Source: Brachionus manjavacas (taxonomy: Eukaryota; Rotifera; Eurotatoria; Ploima; Brachionidae). Taken from it: a stretch of 64,000 bases of DNA. The stretch covers positions 806,001 to 870,000 of the forward strand of contig JAHQIY010000025.1 of assembly GCA_019054805.1 (NCBI GenBank), in the 5' to 3' direction. The notes below the pieces were generated by a model. The model made no database searches. It saw only the letters and a program-made list of their open reading frames with translations, and was not told the DNA's origin. The position numbers were made by a program, and so were the translations under genes. Numbering within the stretch: the stretch's first letter is position 1; each line of letters starts with the position of its first letter. Positions 23,339-34,300 of this stretch are shown piece after piece.

Positions 23339-24751
23339 CTAGCAAAGTATTTTGTTCATTTGATTTTCGTAATTTTCGATATATTTATCCATGTTAACAG
23401 AACTTATTTTGCTTTTATTAGCTCCAAACTGCAGCATCATTTGACCTTTCCAAAATATAATATGATGAATAATACCAATTGACATTGGTGGATTAGACTG
23501 CAATGAATCGCTGCAATACATCTCTGCAATGTTAAGCGGTCCGGACACAAGGTTTACATTATCATTTATATAAGAGCCCAAGTTACTGTATGCAAAATCA
23601 CAGTGAGTTCCATCGGATGCTTCTGCTAAAATTTCGTGAGCGCTTTTTTCGGATAAAAAAATTTTGTTGAACTCTCTGAGGCCATTCAAATCATGAGTTG
23701 TTGAAAACAAGATACCCTCGTTTATGTCTGTCTTTTCTTGGACCATTTTATTTAGAGTTTGAGCGTCTTGCCAGAAATTGGCAAAACTTCCAAACTTTTC
23801 ACTATTTAAGGCAAAATCGATTATGGCAACATGAGTTCTCATATCTGAAAAATTCAAAACTGGATTGTACCTTACCCTGAGACTTGCTGCTATGTCGATC
23901 AAAATGTCTTTGGGAAATTGAATTTCATTCTGATCATACAAATCTTTCAAAGCGTACAAGCCAATTGTGTAAAAAAAACTGGTAAGGCGGACTTTATTTT
24001 CTTTGCATATTTTGATCATTTTACTTGAGCTCTGCTGGTCATACTTCAAAAAGTTGAGCTTAAAACCGGTTTCATTGAGGCTGCCGCGCAGCTTTTCGGG
24101 AAACAAAAATTTCGAATGTGGGTGGCGATTTTGCATTTCTATGTGTTTAAAATTGTTCTCTTTGACCAAGTTGTTCTTTTCACAGTATTCGTACAAGCCC
24201 TCGATCTGTTCAAGGCGCTCACTCATCTCAAGGCACTTTTGGTTTGTTAACAAGCTATTTAGAATATTTACCAATTCGATTGCCAATGTTGACATATTGA
24301 ATCCATCAGTGGTAAAAAAAGCCATGGTCAAATTTAGCATGCACTTGGACTGAGAGTTCTCTTTGAACAAAATACACTGAAGTCTCCATAGAAGATTGTC
24401 GCTGGAATAGTTGAACAACTCTGAGTTTTCTTTTTCAGCCAAAGGCATGAGCGCTTCACGAGTTACAATTTGATCGGTCAAGTCGAGCCATTTGATTTGT
24501 ATCATGTCTTGGTAGTTTTTGTCGTGAAGCTTTATAAAAACTCTGTCATTTTCTCTTTCGACATATGATCTCAAACACGGATGACGCTCTTGAAGAAATG
24601 TAGAAGCTTTTTTCAGCAGTTCTTTGTCAAAATTTCCATTGTGACTTTGATTTTCTATTATTGCCGACATCATTACTATCAAGTCTCCATGTACCGCAAA
24701 GTTGTAGCAATACTTTTCAAATTCATTCAGCTCAAATAGAATTTTGCCCAT
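23339..24751 (-). CDS. Condensation/alcohol acyltransferase-fold protein, catalytic His missing
   Basis: An intronless 470-residue frame of the CoA-dependent acyltransferase superfamily (alcohol acetyltransferase / condensation-domain type). The N-terminal half has the ERHPCLRSYVE segment that matches the HPxLR block. The position of the HHxxxDG active-site motif is occupied by AFFTTDG (residues 144-150), so the general-base histidine is phenylalanine while the structural Asp-Gly is kept. The C-terminal half has the SNLGSY block near residue 400 that corresponds to the S-N-x-G/DFGWG region. The length fits the family. By family knowledge such enzymes move acyl groups from CoA to alcohols or amines; here loss of the histidine points to a changed or non-enzymatic role, or to a different chemistry. 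The ATG lies 7 bases after an acceptor-like CCACAG, so a 5' UTR intron or leader splice is likely. Confidence 0.7.
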   Translation of the reverse strand: MGKILFELNEFEKYCYNFAVHGDLIVMMSAIIENQSHNGNFDKELLKKASTFLQERHPCLRSYVERENDRVFIKLHDKNYQDMIQIKWLDLTDQIVTREALMPLAEKENSELFNYSSDNLLWRLQCILFKENSQSKCMLNLTMAFFTTDGFNMSTLAIELVNILNSLLTNQKCLEMSERLEQIEGLYEYCEKNNLVKENNFKHIEMQNRHPHSKFLFPEKLRGSLNETGFKLNFLKYDQQSSSKMIKICKENKVRLTSFFYTIGLYALKDLYDQNEIQFPKDILIDIAASLRVRYNPVLNFSDMRTHVAIIDFALNSEKFGSFANFWQDAQTLNKMVQEKTDINEGILFSTTHDLNGLREFNKIFLSEKSAHEILAEASDGTHCDFAYSNLGSYINDNVNLVSGPLNIAEMYCSDSLQSNPPMSIGIIHHIIFWKGQMMLQFGANKSKISSVNMDKYIENYENQMNKILC

Positions 24752-27479
24752 CTTGGACCTGTGGTCTTTGTCTAAATTTATTAGAATCTATTTTTATTAA
24801 TTGCCTTTAAAAACCCTCGATTGCTGGCAATCAGAAATAAAGAGAAAATAATTGATGAGTGAAATTCATGAGAAAGTAGGATAAAAAAATTATTTTCATA
24901 GATAAAATATTTGAAAAAAAACAGCTTTTCATAAAGAGAATATTTACATAAATATATTGTTTGCTTTCCTATTAGCCAAGTGTTTGAACGAAACAAATAT
25001 TTTAAGATAAAATGAATCTGCTTGGGAAATTTTCTCTCCAATGCTTGGTAATTGAATTTAGGACAAGTCTCAGAAAAGAAAATTTTTGTTTTTTATTTTT
25101 TATTTAAATGTCGAATCTGATAAGTTTGCCTAGATAAATCGGGTAATGTTATTCAATAACTCTCATCTACTGTTTCACTAAACAATACAAGTCTCCAAAA
25201 ATTCGATTGAAATTTGTTTAAAAATGTCGTATGCTAGCAAACAAATTTTAATGTCATGAGAAATCATTTATCTTCCGAAGACTCCCTACTAAATATGCTA
25301 GCTTCCAAGAATAAAAATAATTAAAATAGTTAAAATATTTATTTTAATTTGGTTTTTAGGAGCTAGTTTTCATCTTCTAGTGTAACTTGAGATAAATTAT
25401 AATTTTGTCTTTTTGCTGAAAAAAATTTAAAATTTTCCAAGGCAGTTACATCTGAAAAAAAAGCTTTAAACTTGAACAAAATTTTATTGCTGAGCGTAGA
25501 CGCTTTAAAAAAATTAATTTAATTTATCATAATAAGCTGCTGATTTGATCTAATGAATGAGCATGTCTATGATCGAGTGCCTAGTAAATTAAATCACTTG
25601 GAAATTAAAATCTAGCTATTCTGTTAAAAATAATTTTTGCCTAAAAATCTTCTCTATTTTATAAATTCACTATTTTGCTCAAGAAATACTTGAAAATTTT
25701 GCATGTCATTAGTGATTATATCGAAATTACATAGACTTTTTTATTGCCTAGAATTTAGCGCTCATTTTTAAAGGTGAAATTATTAAAATGAAGCTTTTTC
25801 TTTGTAGATGGCTTAGCAATTTGCTTTGCAAATAAATGCTTACTCATTTATTTTTAAATCGCGCCATGTTTCTGATTAGATAAATCAAAATCATAAAATA
25901 AAAAATAATTTCTAGACAAGGTGTCTTGACTTCAAATCATCGAGTGCTTTGAATCAAGAAAAATAAAAAAATTTAGCTCAAAAAAGGATTATTAGAGTCG
26001 ATTTGATTTTTCGTTTGAGAGCTAAAATAATAATTAAAAATTTAAGAGCAATTTAACTTGGCAATTTTGTTCCTTGATCAAATTTTGTTAAAATTTTTTT
26101 ATCATTTTTTAACGCTTTAAATTCATAATTTAAAAAAATAAAAAAATTTCTATGACTACAATCAAAGCTGTCTAAACGCTGTATCTTTTTGAATTCAAGG
26201 GAAAAAATCATGAAATCAAAAATGAAAGCTAATATAAATTATTTGAAAAGAAATTTTTTGATACCATTATTCTGTGAGCAATAATAGTTCTAATTAATTT
26301 TTGACACTTGCATAGATGCTCAACCATAATTGCTTTTTAATTTAGATTTTATGTTTTAAATAGTTCATTTTTTTTCGAATATTTTTGGAAAAAAAATCTA
26401 GGTCGTGAATAGAAAATAATACTTTTCTAGTTTTATAATTATGATTTTGAATACTATCAGCATTATAATAAAAGCTTTTTAAATTTCACTATCAATATGC
26501 TTTGAGTTTAGAATACTTGAATTATTTTAAAAGGAAACGATTACCACATTTATGGTATAATCCTTTTTAAAGAGATAACTTTGGTTGAATAATAATATTT
26601 TAACTCACATTAAATAATTTAAAATTTTATTATTGATTTTTTTTTATTAAAATAAATTTAATCATTTATAATAAAGCTAAATTGATTTTTTTGCTTTTGA
26701 TAGATAAGTTAAAGTAGTTCTATTGAAGCTTCAGCCATTTTATTTTCTCTTATAATCAGAAATAATGTCGAACATATTAAAGGTTAATGCTATCATACAA
26801 ATGAGAATTGAATTCAAAAGCTGACAAAATTGAAATTTTACTATTATAAAGGATGCCATTATTTATATCATTTTTATCAAAGAGATCGTAAAAATTTCAA
26901 GGCATGTATTAACCCTGAAGAGTCTGATGTTTTTTTTGTATCTCTAAAGACCATGCGAGTCAAATTGGCACCTTTGAAAAAATATAAAAAAAAATAATTG
27001 TCTCTATAAAATCATTTGACAAATCTTTTTCATTTTATCATGCCGGGATAGTAATTTATGATAAAATATTGATCACAAAAATTAACAAAATTTTCAATTA
27101 AATTATTTTAATTTTGAATGTTACTAAATTTAGAGAAAAATCAAGCTTCTGGTGAACTTCAATAATTCTAGTTTACAAACTTAAGAACATACATATTTAT
27201 ATAAATTGCCTTCTGAGCTTTAAAAAAATTAAAATATAATAAGAAACTGTTTAAGAAACTGTTTTACATAGTGAACTAATTATAAGATATTTATAGTCAT
27301 AATTATTTTTAAGTGTTTCTAATTAAAGATGATTCTAAATATAGGATTCTTGAATGAGTTTTAGTTTTTATATGTTTTTTTTTATACAGACACAAATATT
27401 TTGTATAGAAATTGGAAAAAAGAAAATCAATCTATTTTACTTGTTTTACCCTTTTATTAAAAATTTTTTCTACAGTCAA
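24752..27479. other. Gene-poor AT-rich DNA
   Basis: No supported gene, RNA or defined repeat over 2.7 kb. The open frame at 24781-25041 (-) has no motif and biased AT composition. Confidence 0.5.
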
Positions 27480-27720
27480 TTAAGAATTTGATTAAGAATT
27501 CAATAGTCTAATCTACCGTATTCCCTTGTTCTATATAGCAGTTTCATTATTCGAAATACGACTTTGACGCAGGCACTAAATACCATCTCGCCAATCCTAA
27601 AGCAATCATAAAGCATCCATAACTCAAGCTGACTGCGCCAAAGTCGTGTTTCTAATTTAAGAGCGAGGTAAAAGTCAAGTTTTTTAATAAAATGCAGCAT
27701 TTTCACTTGAGTTTCTATAA
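27480..27720 (-). other. Less AT-rich coding-like island, unassigned
   Basis: A minus-strand frame (27500-27706, 68 codons) contains LWRSQLELWMLYDCFRIGEM and CVKVVFRIMKLLYRTREYG. The base composition departs from the flanks, as transposon remnants do in this window. I cannot assign it to a family. A LINE fragment is a guess. Confidence 0.3.
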
Positions 27721-27943
27721 AAAATTTAAAAATAATTTTTTTTCATAATTCATTTGAATATTTCTTCACGTAAAATTGAGTAGAAAAGAAAATTTTTAAA
27801 ATGATTTTTTTTATATTTTTTAACTTGATTCAGAAATTTTGAAATAAAGAATTGAGAGTATAAAATCCTAGTATGATTATTTGGCTTTCGAAAAATGGTC
27901 GCCGAAAATATTAATTTTAATCAGTCTTTGGAAGCAGTCAATT

Positions 27944-28269
27944 TGTAATACACCTTACGTATCACTTGATCATCAGCTTCTCAACTAATGCGCAATGATT
28001 AGTAAGAATTAATACACTTGTCACGTATCTCAGAAGATAGACGCTTCTAGATGCTGATATAAACATTTATATAATAGCTCACATCTTGTCTTAATTATAA
28101 GCCCGTGTTCTTGACACGAACTCATGGGTATAAATAATGATTCCATTCTCAGTGCTTAGCGAGATATTTAAAGTGATTACACTAACTATATAAATTGTTA
28201 GAGCTCAACAATTATTTAATAAACTATTCAAAAGAATACTTGTTTTATCATTCATTAACCCGCCTTACA
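27944..28269 (+). mobile_element. Solo LTR of a retrotransposon
   Basis: A 326-base block begins TGTAATACACC and ends CCGCCTTACA, that is, TG..CA with TGTAA/TTACA as a five-base terminal inverted repeat. It is flanked on both sides by AATT (27940-27943 and 28270-28273), a four-base target duplication. Inside are a TATA-like GGGTATAAATAATG near 28127 and an AATAAA near 28222, the order expected for U3-R-U5 on the plus strand. No internal retrotransposon coding region is adjacent, so the copy is a recombinational solo LTR. The family (Ty3-like or BEL-like) cannot be decided. Confidence 0.7.
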
Positions 28270-28551
28270 AATTCAAATAATACTTGGAAAATGAAACCAA
28301 CCTAAAGAACCAAAAACCAGATATACTTTCGTATTTAAGATTAAAGATTAGTTACCAATTTTTTCGATAGCATACAATTTAGCTTATGTTGGTTTTATTG
28401 TCCAAGTGATTCTTATGTATTTGTCATCCATTGCATAGTGATTTTTGCTATGGATGACAAATAAAATTTTGATTGATGAAAGTAATTTTTATTAAGAAAT
28501 TTGAAAAAAATATTGAGAATTCTTTTTTTAATTTTTAGATAATTTTGTTAA

Positions 28552-28690
28552 TTTATTTGTTTATCTGTAACGAGCTGATGCTCCTTCAGAATATAAAAAA
28601 TTGAAATTATAGTTAAATTTAGATGCAATAAAATAAAAAGAAAATAAAAAGAAAAAAAAGAAAAATTTATTTTCAATAGTAGAAAAACTG
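28552..28690 (-). mobile_element. LINE 3' tail, minus orientation
   Basis: The minus strand reads CTGAAGGAGCATCAGCTCGT at 28589 downwards. This is the 3' hairpin shared by the LINE ends at 11604, 12105, 55238, 57352 and 62253. Only the tail of the element is present. Confidence 0.55.
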
Positions 28691-29221
28691 GTTTGATCCT
28701 CTGATCTGATTGATCTGGACCCTTTCAAAAATCACAAATACTCATATGCACTCTCTACTTAAATCTTTGCCTTTAAATATAAATAAAAAAATTAAAGAAA
28801 ATTAAAATTAATTTTTCACCCTTCAAATGTTTGAATTTGGAGAACATAGATTCATCTATTACACATATTTACCTACTCCGACCAGCTTTAAAATTTTAAT
28901 CTAATTATTTTTATAATCTTATTTTTTAATATCAAATTTTACTTTTTTTCTAAAAAGTTCACCTATTTAGAAAAAAAGTTGAAATAAGTTTTTCAAAAAG
29001 TTTAGTTAAAAAAGTTTTTTATTTTTTTAGTCCCGAAAAATTTTTTTCCTTAAATTTTGACTTAAGTGATAATTTACGTTTGTTTGATGCATTTTAACAA
29101 AAACTCAATTTTTATAAAATGGAAAACAGAGCCTAGATAGTTTTTTAAACTACAAATATTATCTTTAGGATCATCATATCACAAAAAAATCAACATTTAT
29201 GAAAATAAAACAAGGTTTTCC

Positions 29222-29352
29222 ATTCCTGCAATATTAACTTAAAATTATTTTTTTTATTTGAGACTGAAAAAAATATTTGAAACATCGTACTTTTTCAATG
29301 TATTTTCAACATTGGATATATTTTGTAATTAAAACACAAAAAATTAAACCAA
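29222..29352. repeat. Single arm of the 16084-16658 fold-back family
   Basis: CTGCAATATTAACTTAAAAT followed by ATTTGAAACAT.GTACTTTTTC and ending AAAAAATTAAACCA matches the right arm of the element in synaptojanin intron 2 with modest divergence. The partner arm is absent nearby. Confidence 0.65.
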
Positions 29353-30575
29353 ATGGAAAATAAAACTTTTACAATTGTAACGATGACAGAATTTTAACAT
29401 TTAAATATAATAAATTTAAAAAATGCAAAAAAAAAATCGGATTTGAATAGATCATAGAAACAAGAAATAAATAAATTCCAAAATATTGATATTTTTTATT
29501 TTCATTAATCTTTTTTTGTTGAATTTAGTAAAACATTTTTTGTTTTATGTTGTTTAATAATCAAATTTTTAAAAGCTCAATTTTTTAAATTTAAAATTAA
29601 TGAAAAAGAATTTTATTTTTGTAATTATGGGAAGGTTTGTATGAAATTTCACAATTCCTTTCATATTCTATTTTATATTTCCAACAAGTCTCACTTTCAT
29701 TCAAAAAATGTTGCGTGTAGATGAAATTTATTATCACCTGTTTATCATATTGATGTATTAATATTTTAATTGATCCATTTCATAAATTTTAACTTTTACT
29801 CTTTTAAATCTTCCTTCGCAAATCCGATCCCACTGCTACACGGAAATCTCTCTTTTCCGACACAAAAATGTTTTCGCGCTAGAATAACAATACAATACCA
29901 TTTTGAGAAAACTCGTTAACACAAAAAAATCATATCTGAGAAAATCAAATTAAAATACCTTCAATTTTGCTAGATAAAGAATTCGATAAAAATCGTACTC
30001 TTAGATAAATTTCATAGAGATAGAGTAAATACAATTATGATTCTTTCTCATAAGCTTTGGAAACTAAAAGTCAATTTTTAAATATGCGAGAACATTCATC
30101 AGCAAAATATTAAAAAAAGATTAAATATAAACAATTTTCATTCAAACGACAGGAAAATTTACCTTATAAAACTTTTTAGTCATAAAATTCTCTTTCTCTT
30201 TTTTTTCTTCCTTTTGTTCTAAATCAAATATGGTTTTTGTGTCAGCTACTGTAGAATACTGTGTTGACAAAATATCCCACATAGATGATAAAAAAAAAAC
30301 TATTTAAAAATTTTTTTTTAATTCTAATCCTGCACCATAACTTAGGATCGAACTTAAAAAAAAAAAAAAACTATTTTTTATTAGTTTATTTTATTTTTTA
30401 GTTTTTTTATCCTAATTTTTAACCCCGCACAATAACTCAAAACTTGATTTTTTTGCCTCTGATTTAATTTTTAATTTTAAATGCGGGGTTAAGCATTTTA
30501 ATGCCGCATCAAATATGAAAAGCTCATTTTTATGTTCGCATCACAAAGGGCAAAGAGTTTAAAAAGATTCCACTA
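29353..30575. other. Gene-free DNA with a hairpin
   Basis: No gene is supported. AACCCCGCA at about 30421 and TGCGGGGTT at about 30481 form a GC-rich inverted pair some 50 bases apart. A related CCTGCACCATAACTTA occurs at about 30330. These could be the ends of a small repeat. Confidence 0.4.
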
Positions 30576-30578
30576 AAA

Positions 30579-30955
30579 TGACAGATCGAGTGTCTGTAAG
30601 AAAGTGGAAACAAATAGCAAAATAAGATACCACAGGTGTTAGGTGTATGTTTTATACTGTACTGTATGCAAATTAGATTTAATTAAAGAATAATTTCGGC
30701 TTGTTACAACGCCTAAGGCGATTATTTTAAATTTTTAAACTGTTTTTATTTAAGATAGTTGTGTATATTTTTATTTTTGAATTTTTTTTAAGGACTTGGA
30801 TTTATAAAAAAATAGAAAAATCCTTTTTTTTTACCGAATTTTATTTTCGTAAAATTAAATAATTCTTTTTTTGTTCACTAATATATTTAATTCATAATGG
30901 ACAGATACTCCATCAGCAGCAATCGATTTAGTTGTCAGTGTGAACAAACATCTCA
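30579..30955 (+). other. Two candidate small first exons, unassigned
   Basis: At 30579 ATG ACA GAT CGA GTG TCT is followed by the donor-like GTAAGA. At 30897 an ATG frame (MDRYSISSNRFSCQCEQTSQ) runs 59 bases to CA|GTAAGT, after which the unspliced frame stops at once. Both have good donors and less AT-rich composition, but no downstream plus-strand exon could be joined, and they face the 3' end of the minus-strand gene. They may be exons of an unmodelled gene or chance. Confidence 0.25.
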
Positions 30956-31366
30956 GTAAGTTAAAAAATTTAATCGATAAACTTTATTCTAAAAGATTAA
31001 AAATAAAGCAAAAAATCTTTAACAAATTATTATAATTAAGAAAAAATCGAAATACTCAATAAAAAAATTTCATTGCATTTAAAGCTAATATTCATGAAGT
31101 TGTTCCTACGTGAGCCAAAAAAATGAATTATTTTAAAAATCTATATACAACTCAAAATCTGAAATTTAGTCATATATTAAACCATTTTCAAAATTTCCAA
31201 AAAAAAATAAATTAAAATACTTCGATAAATATTGCATTTGTGCACCCTAAATTTTGATTGCAGAGATCTCTGAGTATATTTTGATCTATACATATTATCG
31301 AATGTTTTCGTGCATTTAACTTCTGAGAAAATATTATTTTCGGTAAAAGTGAAAAAAAAAAAAAAA

Positions 31367-34300
31367 TTATTTTCGATTTTTTTTCTCAAATAATCGATTT
31401 AATAAGCTTGAATCATTTCCATCTATTTGCAAAACAATATCCAAACCATTGTTATCTTTATGATCAGAAGACACAGTAGATGATGATTTCAATGGAAAAT
31501 TGTTCACTTTTGGCTCATTTTTTGCATCTTGAGATGATGAATCAAATTCTTCTTCATTATTCAACAAAATTTCAGCGATGAGAATTTTGTTTGTTGAAAC
31601 ATCAGTAGGCAGGACGGGTGTTGACAATGGCTTGGAATTTTCTTCAATTTCTTTGTCATTTTTTAGTGATTTAAACTTAGTTTTATCATTTTGTGTTTTG
31701 TAGTTAATTAATTCAATATTTTCCTCCCTGATTTTTGGCGAAAAACTTGGCTCTACAGAATTGGAAGTGTCAGGACCAAGACTCATGGTTGTACTTAAAA
31801 TCCTAGAGACACCATTTGGGAAAAACACTGGACTTGTGGTTAGAGCTGGAAAAGCGGAAAGTGGCTCAAAGACCTGAGAAGATGTGGAGGGCGGAATAGA
31901 TGGTGTGGATGCGAACACTCCAGTCTCTGGTTGAGGTGGTGATGAAGCAAAATAAATAGCCGATTCTGAGACAATCGAAGGCGTTGACGAAACAATTGAT
32001 GAAAGTAGTTTGGAACTGTTTGTTTTTGTTATTTGAATATCAGCAGCATTGGACATGATTTTTTCTTTGGCAAATGCCTCATTAGTTTGTGTTACTCTGG
32101 TGGGTTCGGTGCCATTCAATTTTGCATAAATCATTTTGAAATCATATAATATTTCCACACTTGATACATTTATGCTCAGAATTTCCGGTATTATGTTCAA
32201 GCCTAAGGTGACATTTAAAAAATTGTCTCTAAAAGCTTTCAAGACATCGGATGAATCATCGATTTTAATTCTAGTTTCGCTTTCTTTGCGCAGGACAACA
32301 TTTGAAAAGTCACTGGCATCCTTTAGTTCCACATCAATTGTAGCCACATACCAGTTAGCTGCTATCTCATTCAACTCAAACAATTGCATTAAATCAACTG
32401 TTTTATTCATTCTCGTGAAAGTTTGATGGACCTTGATTTAAATTTTTTTAAAAAAAATCTTTTATCAAAATAAATTCTCTTACAATCTCCTCAATTTTGT
32501 TCACCAAAATATTTTTATCATTGATATCTGTTACATTTGTGCCAAACGGAACCACTATTTCTAGCTTATTAGAGCCTAGTTTAGCTTTATGAAAATTTTA
32601 TCAAAATTTGTTGATCACAAATTTAAGAGAAAAAAATTACAAGCCCTCTCCAAAACCATGTTTTGAGTATAGCTAAGGTATTTTTGATTTTCGATTTGAT
32701 AGCGCATATAATAATAGGTAAATATGCATCCAATGAATCCAGCAGTAAGCATTGCAACAAGAATTACCAAGACCTTTAGGTGACACGCTCTTCTTTGTCT
32801 TATTTTTATGTCATACGAAGCTGAAGTCCCGGTGAGCTTAAGTTTGGCGTCATCATCCAGTGTGGCCAAGTCGCCTATTGCATTGCTACTGGGCGATTTT
32901 TTCATATTTTTATTCATGCTGCCACCGTCACCGTAGGCAAAGCCACTATTTTGAACAATGGAAGAATCGGTTTTTTTGGATCCGATTTCTATTTCGTCCT
33001 TAAAAGAAAAAAAAATTTTATTTCCAAGTTACTTTCCAGCCGCCGTAAAACCTGCACACATTTGATTTTGGTCAGATTTTACGATCTATTTTTCAAAGTG
33101 ACACAATCAATACCCAAAGGCCAAAATTGAATTTTATCTGCCTACACACAATTGTATTAGAACTCGAATGGTCATCATTTGACAAATCTGTGTCCTCTGA
33201 TTTAGTTACTTTAAAGAAAGCTAAGTCTTTGAGAAACGACATTTAGATCAAATAGAATAAATTATTGGAACTGTTTGTTTTTATAAAAAATTTTTAATAA
33301 AAATTTTATTCTAAATTTAATCAGTTTTAAAAAGTGTTTGTATTTTCATTTTTATAATAATTTCTTGACTGTCAAATTAAAGTTGATCGATATGCTATCC
33401 TGGATGAGCATTTTGACAGTCAACAAAAAAGTAAAAAAAATTGAACTAATTCTGAGGTCACAAATCATGACATTCAATAAATTCAAACGTCTAAAATAAA
33501 TAGTTTATCGGAAAACAATTATTTTAGTCGTATTTGTATTTTGTGCCGCGCACAAAAACTATTTATTTAAATTTCCAGAGTAGCTGTGCATATGATAATC
33601 CATCTATTTGTATTTAACATGTCAAACACCTCAATATTTGAGCCTCACATTTTTTATAAAAATCAAAGTTATGTCATCTGAACATAGAAAAATCCCTCAT
33701 CTCAAAAATATCAGATTATTTGATTAAAAGTTTAGAAATAATCTTCTTGTGTTTTGAGAGAAATAAAGTTAATCCATATCCATACTTTGCTGTTTGCTAG
33801 TCGACTGCTTTAATGGTTTAATCCAAGGATAAAAGCAAAATTTTTATTATTTTTCTACATAAATTAAAAAATAATATTTAATCTAAATCTAACTAAATTT
33901 TTTTAAGGTCACACTTCCAGAAAACCGCCACTCATTTATTAAAATTAGCTAAATTTTTCGCCTGAATGGGCTCAAAGGTTTCATTAATTTGCCAAAGTAT
34001 ACTTTGGTTAGATGCATATATCTTCACCAAAAGTATATAAAACCAAATATGTTTAAAAGTCAAAGTCGAGTCTCCTGATGTCAAGTTTTCATTTCAAAGA
34101 CTTTGAAATAAAAATGGCCGCTCTAATAACTAGATGGAACGGCAAAAGACTTTAAAAAAAAAAAAATTCTAGTCAAATCAGTGACTTGGCTTTGAAAAGA
34201 CTTTAAACTGACTTTTTTTTTCTGACTTATGTGCAAGTGTGTATAAAAAATGTTAAAATAACAAATGACCCGAAAAAGCGTAAAATTTTATACTAGAAAA

